This document shows positions 1-8,709 of a DNA stretch of 27,992 bases, piece by piece; within the stretch, counting starts at the first letter, position 1; every line of letters starts with the position of its first letter. The stretch is from Saccoglossus kowalevskii (taxonomy: Eukaryota > Hemichordata > Enteropneusta > Harrimaniidae): contig NW_003156821.1 in the NCBI RefSeq assembly GCF_000003605.2, forward strand, positions 1-27,992. Direction: 5' to 3'. The notes beneath the pieces were generated by a model. The model ran no database searches, had not been told where the DNA came from, and was given only the letters and a program-made list of their open reading frames with translations. The translations under genes were made by a program, and so were the position numbers.

Positions 1-720
1 TAGAACCCCGCAGTTAAATTAGAACCAAAATTATGTAAAAGTTAAAACAGCTATTATGTGGGCACATGTACACTACCAAGCGCAAAGTGATTAAAAAAGT
101 GATTACAAAGTTGTGAAAAGCTTGTGCAAAGTTGGCAGATTTACATGGAAATGTTACGTATTCTGTTACATTATCGAGTCCAGTTGTTAAAAGTTCGCGA
201 AAGAGAATGAATATGTCATAAAAGGCCGTTTGAATATCGTAGTGGCTATCGAAGAATGTAGAATTTTTAAACATTTCCATACATAAAATGGCCGCCAATT
301 ACGATAATTTTTAAATGACCATGATAGATGAGTGGTCAGATGATCGACCGATAATGGAAGTAAAGTTCAATCGGTCGTGGGTAGTACTTGCATGGGTGAC
401 ATCCAGAGAAATCCAGCGGTTGACACATTTTTTAGTTTTTGCAGTCTGCACCTATTTGGTCCAAGCTGTTAAAACAGCGCAAAGTTCTCCAAAGCGATTC
501 CAAAGTTGCTAGATTTGTTTGTATATTTGACCTAAGTTGTTGTTATATCGAACCCTACTGTTATAATGTATGAAAAATGACTTAAATCCATATGAAACCT
601 CCCATGTTAGCAGACTGTCATATGAGCCGGTCGTAAAATGAACAAACACATACTAAAAACGTTAAAAGCGATTGAAAAGTTGGTGGATTTGCGTGTATAT
701 TCCCCCTATTTCATTTCATA
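1..720 (+). repeat. Satellite monomer M1, type 2/type 1 mosaic
   Basis: The first half is type 2-like (GGCTATCGAAG, GGTCAGATGATCGACC, GGGTGACA). The second half is type 1 (TGTTAAAACAGCG, GCAGACTGTCAT, GAACAAACACATACT). The first 90 bases carry about six single-base deletions relative to the other copies, mostly in short homopolymers, making this the shortest unit (720 bp). The window happens to begin exactly in the phase I chose. Confidence 0.9.
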
Positions 721-1443
721 TAGAACACCGCAGTTAAATTTAGAACAAAATTATGTAAAAGTTTAAAACAGCTATTTATGTTGGCACATTGTACCACTAC
801 CCAAGCGCAAAGTGATTAACAAAGTGCTTACAAAGTTGTCAAAATCTTGTGCAAATTTGGCAGATTTAAATGAAAATGTTACCTATTCTGTTACATTATC
901 GAATCCAGATGTTAAAAGTTCGCGAAAGTGAATGAATATGTCATAAAAGGCCGTTTGAATATCGTAGTGGCTATCGAAGGATGTAGAATGTTTAAACATT
1001 TACATACATAAAATGGCTGCCAATTACGATAATTTTTAAATGACCATGATAGATGAGTGGTCAGATGATCGACCGATAAAAGAAGTAAAGTTCAATCGGT
1101 CGTGGGTAGTACTTGCATGGGTGACACCTGAGAAACCAGGCGGGTGATCATTTTTTGAGTTTTGCAGTCTGCACCTATTTGGTCCAAGCTGTTAAAACAG
1201 CGTGCAAAGTCTGCAAAGCGATTCCAAAGTTGGTTGACTTGTTTGTTTATTGACCTAAGTTGTTGTTATATCGAACCATGCAGTTATAAAGTATGAAAAA
1301 TGACAAAAATCCATTTGAAACCTCCCATGTTAGCAGACTGTCATTTGAGCCGGCCGTCACATGAACAAACACATACTAAAAATGTTAAAAGCGATTGAAA
1401 AGTTGGTGGATTTGCGTGTATATTCCCCCTACGTCATTTCATA
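721..1443 (+). repeat. Satellite monomer M2, type 2a/1a hybrid
   Basis: The left part is type 2a (GAATCCAG, GGCTATCGAAGG, and the 14-bp palindrome AATGTTTAAACATT at 987-1000). The right part is type 1a (ATTTTTTGAGTTTTGCAG, TGTTAAAACAGCG, TTGGTTGACTTG). The switch lies around 1060-1145 and looks patchy: GATAAAAGAAG is 1a-like but is followed by type 2-like AATCGGTCGTGGG. Several one-base deletions occur at 1120-1250. Confidence 0.9.
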
Positions 1444-2171
1444 TAGAACCCCGCAGTTCAATTTAGAACAAAATTATGTAAATGTCTAAAACAGCTATTT
1501 ATGTTGGCACATTGTACCACTACCCAAGCGCAAAGTGATTAACAAAGTGCTTACAAATTTGTGAAAAGCTTGAGCAAAGTTGGCAGATTTACATGGAAAT
1601 GTTACCTATTCTGTTACATTATCGAGTCCAGTTGTTAAAAGTTCGCGAAAGTGAATGATTATGTCATAAAAGGCCGTTTGAATATCGTAGTTGCCCTCGA
1701 ATGATGTAGAATTTTTAAACATTTCCATACATTAAATGACCGCCAATTACGATAATTTTTAAAAATGACCCTGATAGATGAGTGGTCAGGTGATCGACCG
1801 ATAAAAGAAGTAAAGTTCAATCTGTCGTGGTTAGTACTTGCATGGGAGATAACCTGAGAAAACCAGCGGGTGACATTTTTTGAGTTTTTGCAGTCTGCAC
1901 CTATTTGGTCCAAGCTGTTAAAACAGCGTGCAAAGTTCTGCAAAGCGATTCCAAATTTGGTTGACTTGTTTGTTTATTTGACCTAAGTTGTTGTTATATC
2001 GAACCATGCAGTTATAAAGTATGAAAAATGACAAAAATCCATTTGAAACCTCCCATGTTAGCAGACTGTCATTTGAACCGGCCGTCACATGAACAAACAC
2101 ATACTAAAAATGTTAAAAGCGATTGAAAAGTTGGTGGATTTGCGTGTATATTCCCCCTACGTCATTTCATA
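1444..2171 (+). repeat. Satellite monomer M3, type 1a
   Basis: Type 1a markers: CAGTTCAATTT, GTCTAAAACAG, GATTATGTCATAAAAGG, GTAGTTGCCCTCGAATGATG, AATCTGTCGTGG, GGGAGATAACCTG and TTGGTTGACTTG. The right arm of the mid-monomer inverted repeat is altered (ATCTGTCG instead of ATCGGTCG), so the 8-bp stem is imperfect here. Confidence 0.95.
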
Positions 2172-2895
2172 TAGAACCCCGCAGTTCAATTTAAACAAAA
2201 TTATGTAAATGTCTAAAACAGCTATTTATGTTGGCACATTGTACCACTACCCAAGCGCAAAGTGATTAACAAAGTGCTTACAAATTTGTGAAAAGCTTGA
2301 GCAAAGTTGGCAGATTTACATGGAAATGTTACCTATTCTGTTACATTATCGAGTCCAGTTGTTAAAAGTTCGCGAAAGTGAATGATTATGTCATAAAAGG
2401 CCGTTTGAATATCGTAGTTGCCCTCGAATGATGTAGAATTTTTAAACATTTCCATACATTAAATGACCGCCAATTACGATAATTTTTAAAAATGACCATG
2501 ATAGGTGAGTGGTCAGGTGATCAACCTAAAATGGAAGTAAAGTTCAATCTGTCGTGGTTAGTACTTGCATGGGAGATAACCTGAGAAAACCAGCGGGTGA
2601 CATTTTTTGAGTTTTTGCAGTCTGCACCTATTTGGTCCAAGCTGTTAAAACAGCGTGCAAAGTTCTGCAAAGCGATTCCAAAGTTGGTTGACTTGTTTGT
2701 TTATTTGACCTAAGTTGTTGTATCGAACCATGCAGTTATAAATTATGAAAAATGAATAAAATCCATTTGAAACCTCCCATGTTATCAGACTGTCATTTGA
2801 GCCGGACGTCATATGAACAAACACATTCTAAAAATGTTAAAAGCGATTGAAAAGTTGGTGGATTTGCGTGTATATCCCCCCTAAGTCATTTCATA
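2172..2895 (+). repeat. Satellite monomer M4, type 1a
   Basis: Close to M3, with private marks GACCATGATAGGTGAG and CACATTCTAAAAATG. The first mark recurs in M23 and the second in the tail of M24, about 20 monomers downstream. Two bases are missing near the start (CAATTTAAAC for CAATTTAGAAC). The tail has a six-C run, TATCCCCCCTAAG. Confidence 0.95.
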
Positions 2896-3621
2896 TAGAA
2901 CCCCGCAGTTCAATTTAGAACAAAATTATGTAAATGTCTAAAACAGCTATTTATGTTGGCACATTGTACCACTACCCAAGCGCAAAGTGATTAACAAAGT
3001 GCTTACAAATTTGTGAAAAGATTGAGCAAAGTTGGCAGATTTACATGGAAATGTTACCTATTCTGTTACATTATCGAGTCCAGTTGTTAAAAGTAAGCGA
3101 AAGTTAATGAATATGTCATAAATGGCCGTTTGAATATCGTAGTGGCCCTCGAAGGATGTAGAATTTTTAAACATTTCCATACATTAAATGACCGCCAACT
3201 ACGATAATTTTTTAATGATTCTGAAAGATGAGTGGTCAGGTGATGTACCGATAATGGAAGTAAAGTTCAATCTGTCGTGGTTAGTACTTGCACGGGAGAC
3301 AACCTGAGAAAACCAGCGGGTGAAATTTTTTGAATTTTTGCAGTCTCCACCTATTTGGTCCAAGCTGTTAAAACAGCGTGCAATGTCCTCCAAAGCGATT
3401 CCAAAGTTGCTAGTTTTGTTTGATAATTTGACCTAAGTTGTTGTTATATCGAACCGTGCAGTTATAAAGTATGAAAAATTACTAAAATCCATTTGAAACC
3501 ACCCATGTTAGCAGACTGTCATTTGAGCCGACCGTCACATGAACAAACACATACTAAAAATGTTAAAAGCGATTGAAAAGTTGGTGGATTTGTGTGTATA
3601 TTCCCCCTAAGTCATTTCATA
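2896..3621 (+). repeat. Satellite monomer M5, type 1b, twin of M25
   Basis: Rare variants define this copy: GTGAAAAGATTGAGC, AAAGTAAGCGAAAG, TTTTGCAGTCTCCACC, CAATGTCCTCC, TTTGTTTGATAATTTG and AAACCACCCATG. Nearly all recur in M25 at a displacement of 14,544 bp, so the two share a recent common ancestor. Confidence 0.95.
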
Positions 3622-4349
3622 TAGAACCCCAACGTTCAATTTACAACAAAATTATGTAAATGTCTAAAACAGCTATTTATGTTGGCACATTGTACCACTA
3701 CCCAAGCGCAAAGTGATTAACAAAGTTCTTACAAAGTTATGAAAAGCTTGTGCAAAGTTGGCAGATTTACATGGAAATGTTACCTATTCTGTTACATTAT
3801 CGAGTCCAGTTGTTAAAAGTTCGCGAAAGTGAATGAATATTTCGTAAAAGTCCGTTTGAATATCGTAGTGGCCCTCGAAGGATGTAGAATTGTTAAACAT
3901 TTCCATACATTAAATGACCGCCAACTACGATAATTTTTAAATGACCGTGATAGATGAGTGGTCAGGTGATCGACCGATAATGGAAGTAAATTACAATCGG
4001 TCGCGGTTAGTACTTGCAAGGGAGACAGCCTGAGAAAACCAGCGGGTGACACTTTTTTGAGTTTTTGCAGTCTGCACCTATTTGGTCCAAGCTGTTAAAA
4101 CAGCGTGCAAAGTTTTCCAAAGCGATTCCAAAGTTGCTAGTTTTGTTTGATTATTTGACCTAAGTTGTTGTTTTATCGAACCGTGCACTTAGAAAGTATG
4201 AAAAATGACTAAAATCATTTTTGAAACACCCCATGTTAGCAGACTGTCATTTGAGCCGGCCGTCAAATCAACTTACACATACTAAAAATGTTTAAAGCGA
4301 TTGAAAAGTTGGTGGATTTGCGTGTATATTCCCCCGAAGTCATTTCATA
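3622..4349 (+). repeat. Satellite monomer M6, type 1b
   Basis: Begins with the unusual CCCCAACGTTCAATTT, shared with the head of M26 (displacement 14,545 bp). Also carries GCTAGTTTTGTTTGATTA, GTAAATTACAATCGGTCGCG and GGAGACAGCCTG. The last two persist into M7. Confidence 0.95.
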
Positions 4350-5076
4350 TAGAACCCCGCAGTTCAATTTAGAACAAAATTATGTAAATGTCTAAAACTG
4401 CTATTTATGTTGGCACATTGTACCACTACCCAAGCGCAAAGTGATTAACACAGTGCTTACAAAGTTGTCAAAAGCTTGTGCGAAGTTCGCAGATTTACAT
4501 GGAAATGTTACCTATTGTGTTACATTATCGAGTCCAGTTGTTGAAAGTTCGCGAAAGTGAATGAATATTTCATAAAAGGCCGTTTGAATATCGTAGTGGC
4601 CCTCGAAGGATGTAGAATTATTAAACATTTCCATACATTAAATGACCGCCAACTACGATAATTTTTAAATGACCCTGATAGATGCGTGGTCAGTGATCGA
4701 CCGATAATGGAAGTAAATTACAATCGGTCGCGGTTATTACATGCTTGGAGACAGCCTGAGAAAACCAGCGGGTGACACATTTTTGAGTTTTGCAGTCTGC
4801 ACATATTTGGTCCAAGCTGTTAACACAGCGTGCAAAGTTCTCCAAAGCGATTCCAAAGTTGCTAGATTTGTTTGTTTATTTGACCTAAGTTGTTGTTGTT
4901 ATATCGAACCATGTAGTTATAAAGTATGAAAAATGACTAAAATCCATTTGAAACCTCTCATGTTAGCAGAATGTCATATGAGCCGGCCGTAAAATGTGCA
5001 AATACATCTTAAAAATGTAAAAAGCGATTGAAAAGTTGGTGAATTTGCGTGTATATTCCCCCTATGTCATTTCATA
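4350..5076 (+). repeat. Satellite monomer M7, type 1b/2 hybrid
   Basis: The left part is type 1b (GAGTCCAG, GGCCCTCGAAGG, ACATTAAATGACCGCC, GTAAATTACAATCGGTCGCG, GGAGACAGCCTG). The right part is type 2 (GACACATTTTTGAG, TGTTAACACAGCG, GCAGAATGTCAT, GTGCAAATACATCTT). The exchange lies between about 4733 and 4775. Confidence 0.94.
4733..4775 (+). other. Family switch point, type 1b to type 2 (in M7)
   Basis: Upstream markers (GTAAATTACAATCGGTCGCG, GGAGACAGCCTG) are 1b, as in M6. Downstream markers (GACACATTTTTGAG, TGTTAACACAGCG) are type 2. GGTTATTAC at 4732-4740 is already type 2-like, so the border is slightly patchy. Position is about +383 to +425 in the monomer, just right of the inverted repeat. 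Confidence 0.8.
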
Positions 5077-5274
5077 TAGAACCCCGCAGTTAAATTTAGA
5101 ACAAAATTATGTAAAAGTTTAAAACAGCTATTTATGTTGGCACATTGTACCACTACCCAAGCGCAAAGTGATTAAACAAGTGCTTACAAAGTTGTGAAAA
5201 GCTTGTGCAAAGTTGGCAGATTTACATGGAAATGTTACGTATTCTGTTACATTATCGAATCCAGTTGTTAAAAG

Positions 5275-5282
5275 TTCGCGAA
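5275..5282 (+). repeat. Conserved 8-bp palindrome TTCGCGAA (shown in M8)
   Basis: Found at about +199 in nearly every monomer of both families despite two CpGs. Exceptions seen are M5 (AAGTAAGCGAA), M25 (AAGTACGCGAA) and M20 (TTCGTGAA). Confidence 0.75.
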
Positions 5283-5342
5283 AGTGAATGAATATGTCAT
5301 AAAAGGCCGTTTGAATATCGTAGTGGCTATCGAAGGATGTAG

Positions 5343-5356
5343 AATGTTTAAACATT
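5343..5356 (+). repeat. 14-bp perfect palindrome AATGTTTAAACATT (shown in M8)
   Basis: Exactly self-complementary. Intact copies occur at 987-1000 (M2), 5343-5356, 6070-6083, 6797-6810, 7524-7537 (M8-M11), 11891-11904, 12618-12631, 13345-13358 (M17-M19), 22801-22814 (M32) and 23528-23541 (M33). M16, M20 and M39 are one base away. Other copies read AATTTTTAAACATT or similar. It is a mark of subtype 2a. Confidence 0.85.
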
Positions 5357-5380
5357 TCCATACATAAAATGGCTGCCAAT

Positions 5381-5583
5381 TACGACAATTTTTAAATGAC
5401 CCTGATAGATGAGTGGTCAGATGATCGACCGATAATGGAAGTAAAGTTCAATCGGTCGTGGTTATTACTTGCATGGGTGACAACCTGAGAAAACCAGCGG
5501 GTGACACATTTTTGAGTTTTTGCAGTCTGCACCTATTTGGTCCAAGCTGTTAACACAGCGTGCAAAGGTCTCCAAAGCGATTG
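5381..5583 (+). repeat. Monomer segment D, fourth slot, not clearly related (shown in M8)
   Basis: The stretch between A and B. The A to B distance (376 bp) is about twice the B-C spacing (174 bp), so one ancestral unit would fit here. I can find only weak word similarity (TTTTTAAATGACC against TTTATTTGACC, GATCGACC against TATCGAACC). This segment holds the inverted repeat at 5426-5458 and most family-switch points. It could be a very diverged unit or foreign sequence. Confidence 0.35.
5426..5458 (+). repeat. Inverted repeat, 8-bp arms, 17-nt loop (type 2 form, shown in M8)
   Basis: CGACCGAT (5426-5433) and ATCGGTCG (5451-5458) are perfect reverse complements around a 17-base loop, at about +350 of the monomer. 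Most type 2 copies keep it. Type 1a copies alter the right arm (ATCTGTCG) and 1c copies the left arm (CGACCAAT). It could form a small cruciform or a protein site; no function is shown. Confidence 0.8.
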
Positions 5584-5757
5584 CAAAGTTGCTATATTTG
5601 TTTGTTTATTTGTCCTAAGTTGTTGTTATATCGAACCATGTAGTTATAAAGTATGAAAAATGACTAAAATCCATTTGAAACCTCTCATGTTAGCAGAATG
5701 TCATATGAGCCGGCCGTAAAATGTGCAAATACATCTTTAAAATGTTAAAAGCGATTG
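5584..5757 (+). repeat. Internal subrepeat B of the monomer (shown in M8)
   Basis: Begins CAAAGTTGCTATATTTG at about +507. It continues CCTAAGTTGTTGTTATATCG, AACCATGTAGTTATAAAG. It aligns readily with C through AAAGCGATT, AAAGTTG, GATTTG, CCTAAGT, TATATnGAACC and GCAGTTA, in the same order and nearly the same spacing over about 75 bp. By-eye identity is roughly two thirds to three quarters. Confidence 0.7.
5709..5716 (+). repeat. Conserved GCCGGCCG overlapping palindromes (shown in M8)
   Basis: GCCGGC and CGGCCG overlap at about +633, just downstream of CATATG in type 2. This is the most GC-rich point of the monomer and is kept in most copies of both families. Variants are GCCGGTCG (M1), GCCGGACG (M4), ACCGGACG (M22), GCCGACCG (M5), GCCAGCCG (M23) and GCCGGCGG (M19). 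Confidence 0.7.
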
Positions 5758-5934
5758 AAAAGTTGGTGGATTTGCGTGTATATTCTCCCTAAGTCATTTC
5801 ATATAGAACCCCGCAGTTAAATTTAGAACAAAATTATGTAAAAGTTTAAAACAGCTATTTTTGTTGGCACATTGTACCACTACCCAAGCGCAAAGTGACT
5901 AACAAAGTGCTTACAAAGTTGTCAAAATCTTGTG
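5758..5934 (+). repeat. Internal subrepeat C, spanning the M8/M9 phase point
   Basis: Begins AAAAGTTGGTGGATTTGCG, 174 bp after B, and ends 177 bp later at the next A core. It contains CCCTAAGTCATTTCATATAG and ACCCCGCAGTTAAATT, the counterpart of B's TATATCGAACC and CAGTTA. The 174-177 bp spacing is close to a nucleosome repeat length. Confidence 0.7.
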
Positions 5935-6530
5935 CAAAGTTGGCAGATTTACATGGAAATGTTACGTATTCTGTTACATTATCGAATCCAGTTGTTAAAA
6001 GTTCGCGAAAGTGAATGAATATGTCATAAAAAGCCGTTTGAATATCGTAGTGGCTATCGAAGGATGTAGAATGTTTAAACATTTCGATACAGAAAATGGC
6101 TGCCAATTACGATAATTTTTAAATGACCCTGATAGATGAGTGGTCAGATGATCGACCGATAATGGAAGTAAAGTTCAATCGGTCGTGGTTATTACTTGCA
6201 TGGGTGACAACCTGAGAAAACCAGCGGGTGACACATTTTTGAGTTTTTGCAGTCTGCACCTATTTGGTCCAAGCTGTTAACACAGCGTGCAAAGTTCTCC
6301 AAAGCGATTCCAAAGTTGCTAGATTTGTTTGTTTATTTGACCTAAGTTGTTGTTATATCGAACCATGCAGTTATAAAGTATGAAAAATGACTAAAATCCA
6401 TTTGAAACCTCTCATGTTAGCAGAATGTCATATGAGCCGGCCGTAAAATGTGCAAATACATCTTTAAAATGTTAAAAGCGATTGAAAAGTTGGTGAATTT
6501 GCGTGTATATTTCCCCTATGTCATTTCATA
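5804..6530 (+). repeat. Satellite monomer M9, type 2a
   Basis: Second half of the local dimer: preceded by GGTGGATTTGCGTG and TTCTCCCTAAG, with GTGACTAACAAAG and GTTGTCAAAATCTTG. CATAAAAAGCCG and ATACAGAAAATGG are shared with M16 further on. Confidence 0.95.
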
Positions 6531-7257
6531 TAGAACCCCGCACTTAAATTTAGAACAAAATTATGTAAAAGTTTAAAACAGCTATTTATGTTGGCACATT
6601 GTACCACTACCCAAGCGCAAAGTGATTAAACAAGTGCTTACAAAGTAGAGAAAAGCTTGTGCAAAGTTGGCAGATTTACATGGAAATGTTACGTATTCTG
6701 TTACATTATCGAATCCAGTTGTTAAAAGTTCGCGAAAGTGAATGAATATGTCATAAAAGGCCGTTTGAATATCGTAGTGGCTATCGAAGGATGTAGAATG
6801 TTTAAACATTTCCATACATAAAATGGCTGCCAATTACGATTCTTTTTAAATGACCCTGATAGATTAGTGGTCAGATGATCGACCGATAATGAAAGTAAAG
6901 ATCAATCGGTCGTGGTTAGTACTTGCATGGGTGACAACCTGAGAAAACCAGCGGGTGACACTTTTTCGAGTTTTTGCAGTCTGCACCTATTTGGTCCAAG
7001 CTTTTAACACAGCGTGCAAAGTTCTCCAAAGCGATTCCAAAGTTGCTAGATTTGTTTGTTTATTTGACCTAAGTTGTTGTTATATCGAACCATGCAGTTA
7101 TAAAGTATGAAAAATGACTAAAATCCATTTGAAACCTCTCATGTTAGCAGAATGTCATATGAGCCGGCCGTAAAATGTGCAAATACATCTTTAAAATGTT
7201 AAAAGCGATTGAAAAGTTGGTGGATTTGCGTGTATATTCTCCCTAAGTCATTTCATA
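6531..7257 (+). repeat. Satellite monomer M10, type 2a
   Basis: Repeats the M8 marks (ATTAAACAAGTGC, TTACGTATTCTG, preceding GGTGAATTTGCG) exactly 1,454 bp after M8. Private changes include CCGCACTTAAATTT, AAAGTAGAGAAAAGC, ACGATTCTTTTTAAATG and CAAGCTTTTAACACAG. Confidence 0.95.
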
Positions 7258-7983
7258 TAGAACCCCGCAGTTAAATTTAGAACAAAATTATGTAAAAGTG
7301 TAAAACAGCTATTTATGTTGGCACATTGTCCCACCACCCAAGCGCAAGGTGATTAACAAAGTGCTTACAAAGTTGTCAAAATCTTGTGCAAATTTGGCAG
7401 ATTTACATGGAAATATTACCTATTCTGTTACATTATCGAATCCAGTTGTTAAAAGTTCGCGAAAGTGAATGAATATGTCATAAAAGGCCTTTTGAATATC
7501 GTAGTGGCTATCGAAGGATGTAGAATGTTTAAACATTTCCATACATAAAATGGCTGCCAATTACGACAATGTATAAATGACCCTGATAGATGAGTGGTCA
7601 GATGATCGACCGATAATGGAAGTAAAGTTCAATCGGTCGTGGTTATTACTTGCATGGGTGACAACCGTAGAAAACCAGCGGGTGACACATTTTTGAGTTT
7701 TTGCAGTCTGCACCTATTTGGTCCAAGCTGTTAACACAGCGTGCAAAGTTCTCCAAGCGATTCCAAAGTTGCTAGATTTGTTTGTTTATTTGACCTAAGT
7801 TGTTGTTATATCGAACCATGCAGTTATAAAGTATGAAAAATGACTAAAATCCATTTGAAACCTCTCATGTTAGCAGAATGTCATATGAGCCGGCCGTAAA
7901 ATGTGCAAATACATCTTAAAAATGTAAAAAGTGATTGACAAGTTGGTGGATTTGCGTGTATATCCCCCCTATGTCATTTCATA
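7258..7983 (+). repeat. Satellite monomer M11, type 2a, twin of M17
   Basis: Carries a cluster of rare variants: AAGTGTAAAACAGC, ATTGTCCCACCACCC, GCGCAAGGTGATT, ACGACAATG and ACAACCGTAGAAAACC. Nearly all are repeated in M17 (ACGACAAT in its shared part), 4,367 bp or six monomers downstream. Confidence 0.96.
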
Positions 7984-8709
7984 TAGAACCCCGCAGTTAA
8001 ATTTAGAACAAAATTATGTAAAAGTTTAAAACAGCTATTTATGTTGGCACATTGTACCACTACCCAAGCGCAAAGTGATTAACAAAGTGCTTACAAAGTT
8101 GTCAAAATCTTGTGCAAATTAGGCAGGTTTACATGGAAATGTTACCAATTCTGTTACATTATCGAATCCAGTTGTTAAAAGTTCGCGAAAGTGAATGAAT
8201 ATGTCATAAAAGGCCGTTTGAATATCGTAGTGGCTATCGAAGGATGTAGAATTTTAAACATTTCCATACATAAAATGGCCGCCAATTACGATGATTTTTA
8301 AATGACCCTGATAGATGAGTGGTCACATGATCGACCAATAATGGAAGTAAAGTTCAATCGGTCGTGGGTAGTACTTGCATGGGTGACAACCTGAGAAAAC
8401 CAGCGGGTGACACATTTTTTAGTTTTTGCAGTCTGCACCTATTTGGTCCAAGCTGTTAACACAGCGTGCAAAGTTCTCCAAAGCGTTTCCAAAGTTGCTA
8501 GATTTGTTTGTTTATTTGACCTAAGTTGTTATTATATCGAACCATGCTGTTATAAAGTATGAAAAATGACTAAAATCCATTTGAAACCTCTCATGTTTGC
8601 AGAATGTCATATGAGCCGGCCGTAAAATGTGCAAATACATCTTAAAAATGTAAAAAGCGATTGAAAAGTTGGTCGATTTGCGTGTATATTCCCCCTATGT
8701 CATTTCATA
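7984..8709 (+). repeat. Satellite monomer M12, type 2 (2a-2c transition)
   Basis: The left part resembles 2a. From about 8250 it acquires 2c marks (ATGGCCGCC rather than ATGGCTGCC, ACGATGATTTTT, CGTGGGTAGTAC, GTTGTTATTATATCG). The left arm of the inverted repeat is changed to CGACCAAT. GAATTTTAAACATT shows a one-base loss in the palindrome region. Confidence 0.92.

Larger units (their letters stand above)
5208..5380 (+). repeat. Internal subrepeat A of the monomer (shown in M8)
   Basis: Begins at CAAAGTTGGCAGATTT, about +131 in every monomer. It continues with TTACATTATCGAATCCAGTT and GTCATAAAAGGCC. The same order of words appears in B and C: core AAAGTTGnnnGATTT, then TATCGAAnCC with CAGTT, then TAAAA and ATTTGAA-like sequence. 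The right border is approximate. Similarity to B and C is seen by eye and is weaker than that between B and C. Confidence 0.6.
5077..5803 (+). repeat. Satellite monomer M8, type 2a, representative
   Basis: Clean type 2a copy used here to describe internal structure. It is the first half of a local dimer: preceded by GGTGAATTTGCGTG and CCCCCTATGTC, and carrying ATTAAACAAGTGC and TTACGTATTCTG. These marks recur in M10 and M32. It holds about 21 CpG by eye, the intact 8-bp inverted repeat and the 14-bp palindrome. Confidence 0.96.

Noticed and set aside
5253-5265. RNA polymerase III B-box-like TATCGAATCC in segment A, with counterparts TATCGAACC in B and TATAGAACC in C
   Set aside because: It resembles GGTTCGANTCC but lacks two consensus bases, has no convincing A box at the right distance and no tRNA cloverleaf. 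The similarity among A, B and C is explained by their shared ancestry.
5128-5379. Recurrent minus-strand open frame of 83 codons (also near 5855-6106, 6582-6833, 22586-22837 and a longer version at 14-298) as a repeated small gene
   Set aside because: It recurs only because the satellite recurs. Other monomers break it by frameshift. Between M8 and M9 about nine base differences give seven amino-acid changes, so silent changes are not favoured. No domain is recognisable.
5480-5510. CENP-B box (NTTCGNNNNANNCGGGN) at the conserved CCAGCGGGTGAC
   Set aside because: The CGGG half is present, but the TTCG half and the central A at the required spacing are not.
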